Made by a program: the position numbers and the translations under genes
In this document: one piece after another, positions 1-8,506 of the stretch
Position numbering within the stretch: position 1 is the first letter of the stretch
How the letters are laid out: every line of letters begins with the position of its first letter
Origin: Lachnospiraceae bacterium
Lineage (GTDB): Bacteria; Bacillota; Clostridia; Lachnospirales; Lachnospiraceae
Length of the DNA stretch: 33,646 bases
Direction: 5' to 3'
Assembly: GCA_017436865.1 (NCBI GenBank)
Contig: JAFSCH010000037.1
Span: forward strand, 1 to 33,646
The notes under the pieces: generated by a model
What the model was told of the DNA's origin: nothing
Databases searched by the model: none
Seen by the model: the letters and a program-made list of their open reading frames with translations, nothing else

Positions 1-142
1 TATGTTCATAATAATCGGTAAAAATGGATTGTAAAATATTCATAGTTGAATTTTACAATAAAGTAACACAAAGAAAAACCCCTTACCCCTCATGATTGAG
101 GGGCAGGGGAGTTGAGAGTGTCGAAGACACTTTTTTACTTTA
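1..142 (+). terminator. Stacked hairpins ending in a Rho-independent terminator
   Basis: Three hairpins follow one another. The first pairs ATTGTAAAAT (28-37) with ATTTTACAAT (50-59). The second pairs CCCCT and CCCCTC (79-83, 86-91) with GAGGGG and AGGGG (98-103, 105-109). The third pairs AGTGTC (117-122) with GACACT (126-131) and runs into six T, a normal intrinsic terminator. The gene it ends lies to the left of the window. No coding sequence is recognised here. Confidence 0.65.
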
Positions 143-233
143 TAGGAAAGTGCTGTAGCGTAGTGGCAGTTAGACAAGAATTTCGTAAGAAATTCTTGCC
201 AAAGTGCGTGCGCTGGCACGCACTATTTTTATT
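143..233 (+). repeat. Terminator-trailing palindromic repeat, copy 1
   Basis: This is a ~90-bp unit beginning TAGGAAAGTGCTGTAGCG. It holds two perfect hairpins: CAAGAATTTC-gtaa-GAAATTCTTG, and GTGCGTGC-gctg-GCACGCAC followed by TATTTTTATT. Nearly identical copies lie at 24679-24769 and 31079-31164, and a variant at 14786-14877. The copy starts 6 bp after the T-run of the terminator at 117-136. The second hairpin with its T-rich tail could itself end transcription. Confidence 0.85.
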
Positions 234-451
234 TTATGTTGTGCAAGTTTCCCACTTGGTCCTTTCAGGAGAGTGGTGCGGTTCTGACTGACAGATGAAC
301 TGCAGAAAAGTAGATGAGTTTTTGAGAGATGTGAAGAGATAAGATTGGCACAAAAATGGCATGGTTTTGTCATTCAACAAAGTAGTATGTAGAGGTATGA
401 TTATATTGATAATTAGTTACGACTAACACATAATGGAAAGGAGATAATATA
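234..451 (+). other. Intergenic leader region with two-hairpin element
   Basis: The stretch between repeat copy 1 and the first gene holds the first copy of the two-hairpin element (252-303), listed separately. No convincing -35/-10 pair was found. The strong ribosome binding site AAAGGAG lies at 437-443. Nothing else is recognised, and the long distance from the hairpins to the GTG start leaves it unclear whether they act on the next gene. Confidence 0.4.
252..303 (+). promoter_or_regulatory. Two-hairpin leader element, copy 1
   Basis: Hairpin A pairs CCACT (252-256) with AGTGG (272-276), with an inner CCT/AGG pairing. Hairpin B pairs GCGGTTC (278-284) with GAACTGC (297-303). The second copy (2097-2148) has GCAGTTC in hairpin B, so a G-U pair here is an A-U pair there and the stem is kept. 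It may be a cis-acting RNA element or the leader of a deleted paralogue of the gene at 2162. Confidence 0.55.
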
Positions 452-1264
452 GTGGCTGGAAAAATAAAAAAAGGATTGGGATTATGTGTAATAATGTTAA
501 GTGCAGTATGTGCTAATTTAACTGTTTTAGCAGCAGAAATGAAAAGTGTTGAGAGGGATGATGTTTCAACTGCAATAGAACAAGCTGTAGAGCCAGTAGA
601 AGGTGAAGTTGTTCGTATTGACATTCCAACTGAAGGTGGAGAGTTTATTACGTTGGAAGGAGAGGAAGCGAAAAAGTGGTATATGGAAGCGACTCAAGAA
701 ACGGTAAAAGCACTGATAGAGGATGAAAGTATCCAAAATTATATGGAAAATGTGAATGATAATAGCAATAGGATTATGCCATATGGAGCATTTAAGTATC
801 AATATAGGTATGTGGAGTCAAAACGTACTAATAATGTCAAGAGGACGGATTTGAAAAGAAATGTAACAAATGAATTAACAAACTACACATCAACAACACA
901 ATCTTATCAATTAACGCTTAATGTTTCCCAATCATGGACGATTAATTCGGAAGTGACAGGAAAATATAAAGATGCTGTTACAACTGCTTTGGGCGGTGAA
1001 TGGGGAAAAAGTTATAGTAAAAGCGAATCATTACATATCAATATAGAACCTGGAAAAACTGTTCAAGTGCAATTTGTTCCTATAATGGATAAATCAGTTG
1101 GTGTATCACAAAAGTATTATATTCCTAGAGGCGGAATGAGTAGTAAACCGATTATAGAAAAGAGTGTTTCTGTAACAACATACAATCCTAAATATACTAC
1201 ATGTAAAATAGGGCCATTTACAATGAAATCAGTATATGGGGCATATATATGGATTGAAAAATAA
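452..1264 (+). CDS. Secreted beta-rich protein of unknown function
   Basis: The protein has 270 residues and probably starts at GTG 452, eight bases after AAAGGAG. Residues 1-28 form a Sec-type signal peptide (GKIKKGLGL, hydrophobic core, cleavage near VLAAE), so it is exported. The first ~90 mature residues are acidic. Residues ~105-265 are rich in Ser, Thr, Tyr and Val with alternating polar and apolar residues, a pattern suggesting a beta sandwich or long beta hairpins. The stretch GGEWGKSYSKSES followed by INIEPGKTVQVQFVP recalls aerolysin/ETX-MTX2-type beta-pore-forming proteins, but that is only a resemblance. No anchor or transmembrane helix follows. It stands alone, with a terminator at 1435-1487. 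Existence of the gene is well supported; function is not. Confidence 0.75.
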   Translation: MAGKIKKGLGLCVIMLSAVCANLTVLAAEMKSVERDDVSTAIEQAVEPVEGEVVRIDIPTEGGEFITLEGEEAKKWYMEATQETVKALIEDESIQNYMENVNDNSNRIMPYGAFKYQYRYVESKRTNNVKRTDLKRNVTNELTNYTSTTQSYQLTLNVSQSWTINSEVTGKYKDAVTTALGGEWGKSYSKSESLHINIEPGKTVQVQFVPIMDKSVGVSQKYYIPRGGMSSKPIIEKSVSVTTYNPKYTTCKIGPFTMKSVYGAYIWIEK

Positions 1265-1434
1265 TAGGGATAAACACATTATATTTTCAAATAAAACACT
1301 TTTAGAGAATGTTCGTTTTGTTTGAAAGATTATATGGCGATACAGGATAAAAAAAGATGAATCATAAGTATTATCAAAGGTTACAAAGATTCCGATAATA
1401 ATATTGGAACACAAAATAACACTTAGCTAAGGAT

Positions 1435-1487
1435 AGCGTTATATTTTCATGGAAGATTACCATGTAAAATATAACGCTGTTTTTTTG
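1435..1487 (+). terminator. Strong Rho-independent terminator
   Basis: AGCGTTATATTTTCATGG (1435-1452) pairs with 1460-1478 apart from one bulged A, closing a seven-base loop, and a run of T follows. It lies 170 bp after the secreted-protein gene and just before the next gene, so it separates the two transcription units. Confidence 0.8.
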
Positions 1488-1527
1488 CTTTTTGTTCTTT
1501 TAACAAAATGATGAAAGGAGAAATGCA

Positions 1528-2094
1528 ATGAATGTAAAAGGAATAGGAGGCACATATTCGTATATTTATGATGCTTCAACAGGAAAACTTGCGACCAAGG
1601 ATGGTTTTAAGAATGAGTTTGTAGATTATTACAATGGTGAGTTAAAAGGCGAAGATTCAAAGAGTTTAAATGGTTTTGATGCTAGGATGAAACACGATAT
1701 TGAAAATATGATTATGATTTTTTCAGCTGGTATAGGGAAAAATCCCTTTGTTAATACCATAGAGGACAGTAAATTTGAAATAAGTGGAAATATTGTAGAT
1801 GCTGTGACGACAGAGTATTCGGTTGATGGGCAAAAACTCTTTACTTCTCATTCGGGAATGTCTCTGTCAATTCCGGAAATGTTGGATTATATAGAAAAAA
1901 GTCAGCCTTTTGAGAAACTAATGGCAGAAGGTAATGACTTAACGACAGAACAAAACGTTCATTTGGACTTTGTAAAAGAGGTAGGTATATATACAGATAA
2001 GAGTGTGTCTATGAGTGATGCACAGCAGTTGGTTATGTCACGGTTGGAGAAATATAGCTATCAAATGTTGGCAGATAGAGTGAGGTTTTTTTAA
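1528..2094 (+). CDS. Unknown lineage-type protein, 188 residues
   Basis: ATG 1528 follows GAAAGGAG by seven bases. There is no signal peptide or membrane helix, so the protein is probably cytoplasmic. The N-terminus (MNVKGIGGTYSYIYDASTG) resembles the short Gly/Tyr-rich starts of a family often found in several copies in Lachnospiraceae. The middle contains an Asp/Lys-rich stretch and FDARMKHDIENM, and the C-terminal half is probably helical. I do not recognise a catalytic motif. It sits directly before the larger protein at 2162, with the leader element between them starting 3 bp after its stop codon. The pair probably form one functional unit. Confidence 0.7.
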   Translation: MNVKGIGGTYSYIYDASTGKLATKDGFKNEFVDYYNGELKGEDSKSLNGFDARMKHDIENMIMIFSAGIGKNPFVNTIEDSKFEISGNIVDAVTTEYSVDGQKLFTSHSGMSLSIPEMLDYIEKSQPFEKLMAEGNDLTTEQNVHLDFVKEVGIYTDKSVSMSDAQQLVMSRLEKYSYQMLADRVRFF

Positions 2095-2096
2095 TA

Positions 2097-2148
2097 CCAC
2101 TTGGTCCTTTCAGGAGAGTGGGGCAGTTCTGACTGACAGAGGAACTGC
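2097..2148 (+). promoter_or_regulatory. Two-hairpin leader element, copy 2
   Basis: Hairpin A pairs CCACT (2097-2101) with AGTGG (2117-2121), with an inner CCT/AGG (2106-2108/2112-2114). Hairpin B pairs GCAGTTC (2123-2129) with GAACTGC (2142-2148). The ribosome binding site of the next gene, AAAGGAG (2151-2157), begins three bases later, so folding or protein binding here could control its translation. Most of the ~52 positions match copy 1 at 252-303. Confidence 0.65.
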
Positions 2149-2161
2149 GGAAAGGAGAATT

Positions 2162-3484
2162 ATGCAGATAGGTAGTTGTATGAATGTGGGATATTATATG
2201 CCGTATCAGAGTAGTGTAGGTGTCAAAAAGGATGCTGCAATAGTGCAAGGAACACAGAATGAGTTTGAACAAAATGAATGGACAAGCGCAGTGTCTATAG
2301 CGGAAACAAAGGCTGAGGGAGAGATATTAGGGATTACCATGGTGCCGGAGGAAGGAGAGTCTGTTATATATGGTATGAAGGCAATACTAAGTAACAGGTC
2401 TACACATGATAATCCGATTGTTCAGGTGGTTTCGAATCTTGGTGGAGAACAGGTTCTCTATGATGTAGAAGTGAATAAGGTGAATCCGAAAAATGCGACA
2501 CAGTTAGAGATGTTTGCCTTGTTAAGCTATACCGACAAAATGGGTATTACAGATAGAGGAACCTTTGGTTCGCATCAACGATTAGAAGTGTATAGTAAAA
2601 ATGCAAGTGAGCTTGGATATTGTAATAGTCTGTCTGGAAAAGATGTATTTTTGAATGAGAGATTTGATTGGGCTTCTATTATGGAGAAAATGATACAAGT
2701 GTATCAGGAAGCAGGAATTACGAATCAAGCACAAAATTGTGAAGAACTGTTTGATTTCCTTGATGAATATACACCACAAAGTGAGCAGAAAACAGATGTG
2801 AAAGCTGATTATGAACGACTTGTATCAAATTATGCCAATAAGGTAAAACAGGTATTGGAGGAGGGGGAACCTTCTTATCAAATTGGTTCACAGTCCTTTA
2901 GTGAAAAAGAATGGGATGAGTTTCTTGATAAATTTGATGCAGTGGAAGAGGTTATTAAGGATCAAATGAAGGAAGAACAGGAAAGACGAGAAGAAATGGA
3001 AGAAGCAGAAATGCTGTTAACAACGCCATCTACTTCTTGTGTGTATGAGACAGCAAATCCCAACGATAACGACAATCGATACATTACATGGTATACCGAG
3101 GAAGGTATTTTTTGTAGAAAGGCTGGGCAAACAGAAGGATATGAGTGGACAATTCCTTTTGAAAATGCAGAACAATATAATAAAGTAATCGAATTTATTG
3201 AGCAGTTCCCGTCTGACTGGAATATGCGCTTTGCGGCACATGAAAACTTCTGGAATGATTTTCTGAATAATGAGATTGATATGGATGGCTTTATGGAGTT
3301 TATGAATGGAACGAATAAAGGTGTTCCAGATTTCAGTATGAAGATAGGCGATTCTACCTATATTGATAAAAATAAAGTACAGTGGGCAAAATATACCAAT
3401 CCATTAGGAGCAAGGTTTTATACAGCGGAAGAAATGCAACAGATGCAGAGGGAGATGATTGCCGCTAATAAAAGAAAAATGTAA
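2162..3484 (+). CDS. Unknown conserved protein, 440 residues, with central coiled coil
   Basis: ATG 2162 lies four bases after AAAGGAG and directly downstream of the two-hairpin leader. There is no signal peptide. Residues ~50-200 carry GITMVPEEGESVIYGM, VQVVSNLGGEQVLYDVEVN and MFALLSYTDKMGITD, which I recall as typical of a paralogous family in Roseburia-like genomes (perhaps DUF6033 or DUF3879; not certain). Residues ~235-290 are highly charged (KEEQERREEMEEAEM) and probably a coiled coil. The C-terminal part (FSMKIGDSTYIDKNK, ARFYTAEEMQQMQREM) is soluble and helical. No catalytic motif is visible. The gene follows the 188-residue unknown protein. Confidence 0.75.
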   Translation: MQIGSCMNVGYYMPYQSSVGVKKDAAIVQGTQNEFEQNEWTSAVSIAETKAEGEILGITMVPEEGESVIYGMKAILSNRSTHDNPIVQVVSNLGGEQVLYDVEVNKVNPKNATQLEMFALLSYTDKMGITDRGTFGSHQRLEVYSKNASELGYCNSLSGKDVFLNERFDWASIMEKMIQVYQEAGITNQAQNCEELFDFLDEYTPQSEQKTDVKADYERLVSNYANKVKQVLEEGEPSYQIGSQSFSEKEWDEFLDKFDAVEEVIKDQMKEEQERREEMEEAEMLLTTPSTSCVYETANPNDNDNRYITWYTEEGIFCRKAGQTEGYEWTIPFENAEQYNKVIEFIEQFPSDWNMRFAAHENFWNDFLNNEIDMDGFMEFMNGTNKGVPDFSMKIGDSTYIDKNKVQWAKYTNPLGARFYTAEEMQQMQREMIAANKRKM

Positions 3485-3896
3485 CGATGAAGGTCTAGAA
3501 TAGTTATCTATAAATAAAATGACATGCTGTGAGAGGAGTTTGTGATAAATTACGGATACTGCTCAAACAGCATGGTATTTTTATATTTATCTTGCATTTT
3601 TAGTAGCTTTCTTATATAGTTAATATATTCTAAAATAAATACAGCTTTTGGGTCATAAGAGGTTGTATTTCTTCAAATCTAAGTGTCTATAAGTAGCGAT
3701 AAGTTTGATATAGTTACTTGTGTAAACAAATCTAATTATCTATAATAAATTCAAAGAATCTTTTTCAAAAATCCCACATAAAAGATAAAATTGGTATAGA
3801 GTAAAGATGTTATAACAAAGTTTAGATGAAATACTTCTGATGGATTGAAGGCTGATATTTGTTTTGGATAAGAATAAAAACAATGGAGGACGAAAG
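3485..3896 (+). other. Gene-free stretch with weak hairpin and candidate promoter
   Basis: At 3481-3509 lies a GTAAC-GATGAAGGT-type sequence ending TAGTTATC, related to the perfect hairpin at 20113-20139. CATGCTGT (3523-3530) pairs with ACAGCATG (3567-3574) ahead of a T-rich stretch, a weak possible terminator. A candidate promoter is listed at 3718-3746. No gene is recognised in the rest. Confidence 0.45.
3718..3746 (+). promoter_or_regulatory. Candidate sigma-A promoter of the Rpn-family gene
   Basis: TTGTGT (3718-3723) and TATAAT (3741-3746) are 17 bp apart. The pair lies ~150 bp upstream of the next start codon, in a stretch without a better candidate. Confidence 0.4.
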
Positions 3897-4820
3897 ATGT
3901 CAGAAGTAACCGTAGTAACAACAGAAAAGGACAGAGTGTTTAAAATTATTTTTAGCGACAGGGAGAAGCTTTTAAGCCTGTATAATGCATTGGCGAATAC
4001 TTCTTATGAAGATGCAAGTAAGCTGGAGGTAAATACGCTAGAGGATGTAGTTTTTATTGGGATGAAAAATGATTTATCATTTATTTTAGATGGAAGAATG
4101 AATCTTTATGAACAGCAGTCAACGATAAATCAGAATATGCCCTTACGCGGGTTGTACTATATTGCGGATTTGTATAAGCAAAGGTATCATGGTAAACAGC
4201 TTTATTCATCGAAATTAATTAAGATTCCGACACCACAATATATTGTTTTTTATAATGGAATAAAGGAGTTGCCTGACAGGCAGGAATTGAGACTTTCGGA
4301 TGCGTTTGAGCATCCAACAGATACCCCGGATGTAGAAGTGATAGCACATATCATCAATATAAATATTGGGCATAATGAAGAGTTGTTGAATAAGTGTAAA
4401 GTGTTATGTGATTATTCTGTTTTTAATCAGCGAGTGCGTGAATGCATAGCAGGAGGCATGGCGAAAGAAAATGCCGTAGAGAAAGTGGTAGATAGTTGTA
4501 TTGAGGATGATATTTTAAGAGAAATTCTCAGAAAGGATAGGGCGAGGATTATGGCATCAATATTATCAGAATTTGATGAAATAGGATATGCACAAATGTT
4601 AAGAGAAGAAGGAATTGAGGAAGGAATGACTTTGGGAGAAATGAAAAAACTGATAGAACAGGTGTGTAAAAAATTAAGAAAAAATAAAACTCCCAAATTG
4701 ATAGCAGAAGAACTAGAGGAAGAAGAATTTATGATAAAGAAAATTTGTGAAGTAGCCAATAAGTATGCACCAGATTATGAGATAGATAAGATTTGTGATG
4801 AGTGTTGGCAACTGTTGTAA
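3897..4820 (+). CDS. Rpn-family recombination-promoting nuclease/putative transposase
   Basis: The start is ATG 3897, six bases after GGAGGA (3885-3890); an upstream in-frame TTG at 3864 has no site. The 307-residue protein has the layout of the Rpn (PDDEXK transposase-like) family: an N-terminal KDRVFKIIFSDREKLLSLYN segment, VFIGMKNDLSFILDGRMNLYEQQST with the acidic residues and E-x-Q expected of the PD-(D/E)XK core, then LYKQRYHGKQLY and TPQYIVFYNG. The tail (~200-307) is charged and helical. Known Rpn proteins are DNA endonucleases linked to RecA-independent recombination. No terminal inverted repeats were seen, so it is a stand-alone gene here. Confidence 0.85.
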   Translation: MSEVTVVTTEKDRVFKIIFSDREKLLSLYNALANTSYEDASKLEVNTLEDVVFIGMKNDLSFILDGRMNLYEQQSTINQNMPLRGLYYIADLYKQRYHGKQLYSSKLIKIPTPQYIVFYNGIKELPDRQELRLSDAFEHPTDTPDVEVIAHIININIGHNEELLNKCKVLCDYSVFNQRVRECIAGGMAKENAVEKVVDSCIEDDILREILRKDRARIMASILSEFDEIGYAQMLREEGIEEGMTLGEMKKLIEQVCKKLRKNKTPKLIAEELEEEEFMIKKICEVANKYAPDYEIDKICDECWQLL

Positions 4821-4889
4821 AAACACGTCAATACTGATATACTAGACAGGATATTAAATTACGAGTTGTAAAAAGAGGAGAATAGATTC

Positions 4890-5834
4890 ATGGATGAGAT
4901 TGCAGTATTAATTCCTTGCTATAATGAGAGTAAAACCATTGAAAAGGTTATAAAGGATTTTCAGGCAGCATTGCCAGAGGCTGTTATTTATGTATATGAT
5001 AATAATTCTACAGATGGAACAGACGAGATTGCAAGAAATGCAGGTGCGATTGTTCGTTATGAATACCAGCAGGGAAAGGGTAATGTAATCCGTAGAATGT
5101 TTCGTGAGATCGATGCAAAGTGCTATATCATGACGGATGGAGACGATACCTATCCGGCAGATGAGGCAAGAAAGCTTTGCGAACCAGTGTTGCAGAGAAA
5201 TGCTGATATGGTAGTAGGGGACAGGCTTTCGTCTTCTTATTTTGAGGAGAATAAGAGACCATTCCATAACTTTGGAAATTCGATTGTGCGTGGCTCGATC
5301 AATAAGATGTTTAAGAGCAATATCCGTGATATTATGACAGGATATCGTGCATTCAGTTATTTATTTGTAAAGTCTTTCCCTGTATTGTCCAAGGGATTTG
5401 AGATTGAGACAGAGATGAGTATTCATGCGATTGATAAGAATATGCGTGTGGAGAACGTGATTATTCAGTATCGTGACAGACCAGAGGGTAGTGTTTCTAA
5501 GTTGAATACTTTCTCAGATGGATTTAAGGTGCTTAAAACGATTGTGAAACTTTATAAGAATTACAAGCCATTCGGGTTCTTTACATGGATAGCGGCATTG
5601 TTAACATTGCTCGCCACAGTATTTTTAGTGCCGGTATTGTGTGACTATGTTTCCACAGGTCTAGTGCTGCGATTCCCAACGCTGATTGTTTGTTGTTTTG
5701 TATATTTAAGTGCGATACAGGCATTTTTTGCCGGTATCATGCTTTCTACAATCAGACAAAAGAATTTACAGGATTATGAGGCAAGGCTTGTAACTTTGCA
5801 GAGTATCTATCAGAGCATTGTAAAGAATTCGTAG
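4890..5834 (+). CDS. Family 2 glycosyltransferase, membrane-anchored
   Basis: The 314-residue protein starts at ATG 4890 after AGAGGAG. The N-terminus IAVLIPCYNESKTIEKVI is a GT-A nucleotide-sugar binding start, and MTDGDDTYPADE carries the metal-binding DXD-type motif. GYRAFSYLFVKSFPV and the following glutamates resemble dolichyl-phosphate mannosyltransferase or DpmI-like enzymes. Two C-terminal hydrophobic stretches (~225-250 and ~258-285) should anchor it in the membrane. The likely role is transfer of a sugar from a nucleotide donor to a polyprenyl phosphate for cell-surface glycan synthesis. The acceptor cannot be read from the sequence, and no other glycan genes flank it. Confidence 0.85.
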   Translation: MDEIAVLIPCYNESKTIEKVIKDFQAALPEAVIYVYDNNSTDGTDEIARNAGAIVRYEYQQGKGNVIRRMFREIDAKCYIMTDGDDTYPADEARKLCEPVLQRNADMVVGDRLSSSYFEENKRPFHNFGNSIVRGSINKMFKSNIRDIMTGYRAFSYLFVKSFPVLSKGFEIETEMSIHAIDKNMRVENVIIQYRDRPEGSVSKLNTFSDGFKVLKTIVKLYKNYKPFGFFTWIAALLTLLATVFLVPVLCDYVSTGLVLRFPTLIVCCFVYLSAIQAFFAGIMLSTIRQKNLQDYEARLVTLQSIYQSIVKNS

Positions 5835-5855
5835 TTTGAAAGAAATAAGGTTATA

Positions 5856-5892
5856 TTACACCGAGAATAGGAATCTAATAATGTCGGTGTAA
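5856..5892 (+). other. Perfect hairpin upstream of the radical SAM gene
   Basis: TTACACCGA (5856-5864) pairs perfectly with TCGGTGTAA (5884-5892) around a 19-nt loop. There is no T-run, so it is not a classic terminator. It lies ~20 bp before the next start codon and may affect translation or mRNA stability. Confidence 0.5.
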
Positions 5893-5912
5893 AGGATAAA
5901 TGGGAACAGAAT

Positions 5913-7730
5913 ATGAAGCGAGTTTTATTAGTTGGAGTGAATGCAAAATACATTCACTCCAATCCTGCAATTTACAGCTTGGAAGCTTATGCGAGAGCTC
6001 ATATAAATAGAGAGCTTGCAGACGGAGCGTTAGAGCTGATGGAATATACGATTAATCAGAATATGGAAAACATTTTGGCAGATATTTACCGTAGAAAACC
6101 GGATATAGCTGCCTTTTCCTGTTATATCTGGAACTGGAATATGATTCAGGATATCTTAATGGAGCTTCCAAAGGTTTTGCCAGATATTAAGATATGGCTT
6201 GGAGGGCCTGAGGTGTCCTTTCATGGAGAACAGATTTTAAAGCGCTTTTCGGCTGTACAGGGTATTATGCTTGGTGAGGGTGAGATTACCTTTGCGGAGC
6301 TGTTATCCTATTATCAATGGGATAAGGAAGAAGGAAAAGCGCTTGAAAGCATTGGTGGATTACTGCTTCGAAGTGGTAGAACAGGAGCACAAAAGCCGGT
6401 AGCTATGGATGAATTACCTTTTTTCTATGAAGAGAGTGAAGGCAATAATAGTGGATTAAAACGCTTTCAGAATCGTATTTTATATTATGAATCTCAAAGA
6501 GGCTGTCCTTTTAGCTGCGCGTATTGTTTGTCGTCTATTGATAAAACAGTTCGATTCCGTAGTCTTGAGAAGATTAAGAAACATATGCAGTTCTTTTTAG
6601 AACAGAGAGTGCAGCAGGTTAAGTTCATAGACAGAACGTTTAACTGTAATGCCAAGCATGCACTCGAAGTATGGAAATATCTAAAAGAAAATGACAATGG
6701 TGTCACTAATTTTCATTTTGAAATAGCAGCTGACCTTTTGACTAAGGAGCAGTTAGAGGTTATGGAGGGTATGCGTCCAGGACTCATACAGTTGGAAATA
6801 GGAGTACAGTCTACGAATAAGCAGACACTGCAGGCGATTCATCGTGATATGGGGATGTCGCATTTGCGAGAGATAGTAGAAAAGGTACATTCTTTTGGAA
6901 ATGTTCATCAGCATTTGGATTTGATAGCAGGACTTCCTTATGAAGATTATGTAAGTTTTGGAAAATCTTTTGATGATGTTTATGCGATGAATCCACAACA
7001 GCTTCAACTAGGCTTTTTGAAGGTGTTAAAGGGTTCACCGATGGAGGAAAAAGCTACCGAATATGGTATTATTTACAACTCGAAATCGCCCTACGAAGTG
7101 TTATACTCTAAGTGGCTGTCGTATGAGGATGTGTTGAGACTCAAAGGCATTGAGGAGATGGTAGAGCTTTATTATAACAGCAATCAGTTTGTGCATACGA
7201 TAAGAGTACTAGAAACCGAGTTTTCTTCTGCCTTTAAGATGTATGAAGCTTTGGCTGCTTTCTATGAAGAGAATGGCTATGCAGTCCATACTCCGGCAAG
7301 AGCATATCGTTATCAGGTTCTTTTGGATTTTGCGTGTAAGATAAATCCTACAAAAAGAGAGCTGTATGTGGAGCTTCTCACCTTTGATCTGTATTTAAGA
7401 GAGAATTTAAAGAGCAGACCGGCATTTTGTCCTGTATTAAATCCAACAAAAGAGGATGGAATCCAAGTGAAGGAGTTCTATCAGAACGAGGCGCAAAATC
7501 CGAGATTTTTAACACATTACAAGGGGTATCAAGGAGCACAGCTGATGAAAATGACGCATTTGGAGGCTTTTTATTATGCCGTATGGAGCAAGGAGCCGCA
7601 AGAATGTACCAATAGACTGGAGAAGCCAGTTTATGTGTTGTTTGATTATCAGAGTCGAGATGCTCTTACACATGATGCCCGTTTTGTTGTAATAGGAGAA
7701 TGCTTAGAAGATTGTCAGGTTGCGAATTAA
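5913..7730 (+). CDS. B12-binding radical SAM protein with DUF4080 C-terminus
   Basis: The protein has 605 residues. Residues 1-~135 form a cobalamin-binding-type Rossmann domain (RVLLVGVNAKYIHSNP, WLGGPEVSF, GEGEITFAELL). The radical SAM core follows with the 4Fe-4S motif CPFSCAYC (Cys198, Cys202, Cys205), then VKFIDRTFNCN, LEIGVQSTN and HLDLIAGLPYEDY. The C-terminal ~180 residues match the DUF4080 type (LKVLKGSPM, ARAYRYQVLLDF). Such enzymes use S-adenosylmethionine and often cobalamin for radical methylation or rearrangement; the substrate of this subgroup is unknown. It precedes the endonuclease III gene by 72 bp, probably without functional linkage. Confidence 0.9.
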   Translation: MKRVLLVGVNAKYIHSNPAIYSLEAYARAHINRELADGALELMEYTINQNMENILADIYRRKPDIAAFSCYIWNWNMIQDILMELPKVLPDIKIWLGGPEVSFHGEQILKRFSAVQGIMLGEGEITFAELLSYYQWDKEEGKALESIGGLLLRSGRTGAQKPVAMDELPFFYEESEGNNSGLKRFQNRILYYESQRGCPFSCAYCLSSIDKTVRFRSLEKIKKHMQFFLEQRVQQVKFIDRTFNCNAKHALEVWKYLKENDNGVTNFHFEIAADLLTKEQLEVMEGMRPGLIQLEIGVQSTNKQTLQAIHRDMGMSHLREIVEKVHSFGNVHQHLDLIAGLPYEDYVSFGKSFDDVYAMNPQQLQLGFLKVLKGSPMEEKATEYGIIYNSKSPYEVLYSKWLSYEDVLRLKGIEEMVELYYNSNQFVHTIRVLETEFSSAFKMYEALAAFYEENGYAVHTPARAYRYQVLLDFACKINPTKRELYVELLTFDLYLRENLKSRPAFCPVLNPTKEDGIQVKEFYQNEAQNPRFLTHYKGYQGAQLMKMTHLEAFYYAVWSKEPQECTNRLEKPVYVLFDYQSRDALTHDARFVVIGECLEDCQVAN

Positions 7731-7802
7731 GTAGCATTTTAGTATGTTGATGAAGCAAAATTGTGGTAAAAAAGTGATAAAATCAAAAAGGAGGCGGATG
7801 TT

Positions 7803-8456
7803 TTGAATAAGAGAACGAAGGCGATTTTGGATGCATTGGATGAGCGATACGGAACGGATGTATACTGCCACCTTGATTTTGAAACACCGTGGCAGCTTTT
7901 GATTGCGACCATGCTTAGTGCACAATGTACCGATGCGAGAGTTAATCTTGTTACAAAAGATTTATTTCAGAAATACCAAAGTATAGAAGCGTTTGCAAAT
8001 GCAGACTTGGGAGAATTAGAGCAGGATATTCGTTCCACAGGCTTTTATCATAATAAGGCAAAGAACATCATAGCCTGTTGCCGGAAACTTCATTATGAGT
8101 ATCAGGATGAGCTTCCAAGTAGTATAGAAGAGTTGACCGGATTTGCCGGTGTGGGGAGAAAGACTGCGAATGTGGTGCGTGGACACATTTTTCATGAACC
8201 TAGTATTGTTGTGGATACTCATGTAAAACGCATTAGCAGACGACTTGGATTTACGAAAGAAGAAGATCCGGTTAAGATAGAATTTGACTTGATGAAGGCG
8301 CTTCCGAAGGAACACTGGATTCTGTATAATATGCAGATTATTTCTTTTGGAAGAGCGATTTGCAAGGCACCAACACCAAAATGTGAGGAATGCTTTTTGG
8401 TGGATTACTGTAAGAGCAGGGATAGGAAGGGGACTAAAAAGAAAAAGACGAAATAA
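7803..8456 (+). CDS. nth: Endonuclease III, base-excision DNA glycosylase
   Basis: The gene starts at TTG 7803, seven bases after AAGGAGG (7789-7795). The 217-residue protein removes oxidised pyrimidines and nicks abasic sites. The helix-hairpin-helix LTGFAGVGRKTANVV carries Lys120, and VVDTHVKR carries Asp138, at the same positions as in the E. coli enzyme. The 4Fe-4S cluster ligands Cys187, Cys194, Cys197 and Cys203 (C-x6-C-x2-C-x5-C) also match E. coli. A Lys-rich tail (KGTKKKKTK) follows. All key residues are present, so it should be active. The exonuclease gene follows in the same direction, 90 bp on. Confidence 0.97.
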   Translation: MNKRTKAILDALDERYGTDVYCHLDFETPWQLLIATMLSAQCTDARVNLVTKDLFQKYQSIEAFANADLGELEQDIRSTGFYHNKAKNIIACCRKLHYEYQDELPSSIEELTGFAGVGRKTANVVRGHIFHEPSIVVDTHVKRISRRLGFTKEEDPVKIEFDLMKALPKEHWILYNMQIISFGRAICKAPTPKCEECFLVDYCKSRDRKGTKKKKTK

Positions 8457-8506
8457 TACAAAAGACAAGAAGGATAAAGTTAAAAAATACAAATGGAGGA
8501 TAGGAA

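Noticed and set aside
3864-3896. Earlier TTG start for the Rpn-family gene
   Set aside because: ATG 3897 has an ideal site (GGAGGA) and gives the usual family start; the TTG has none.
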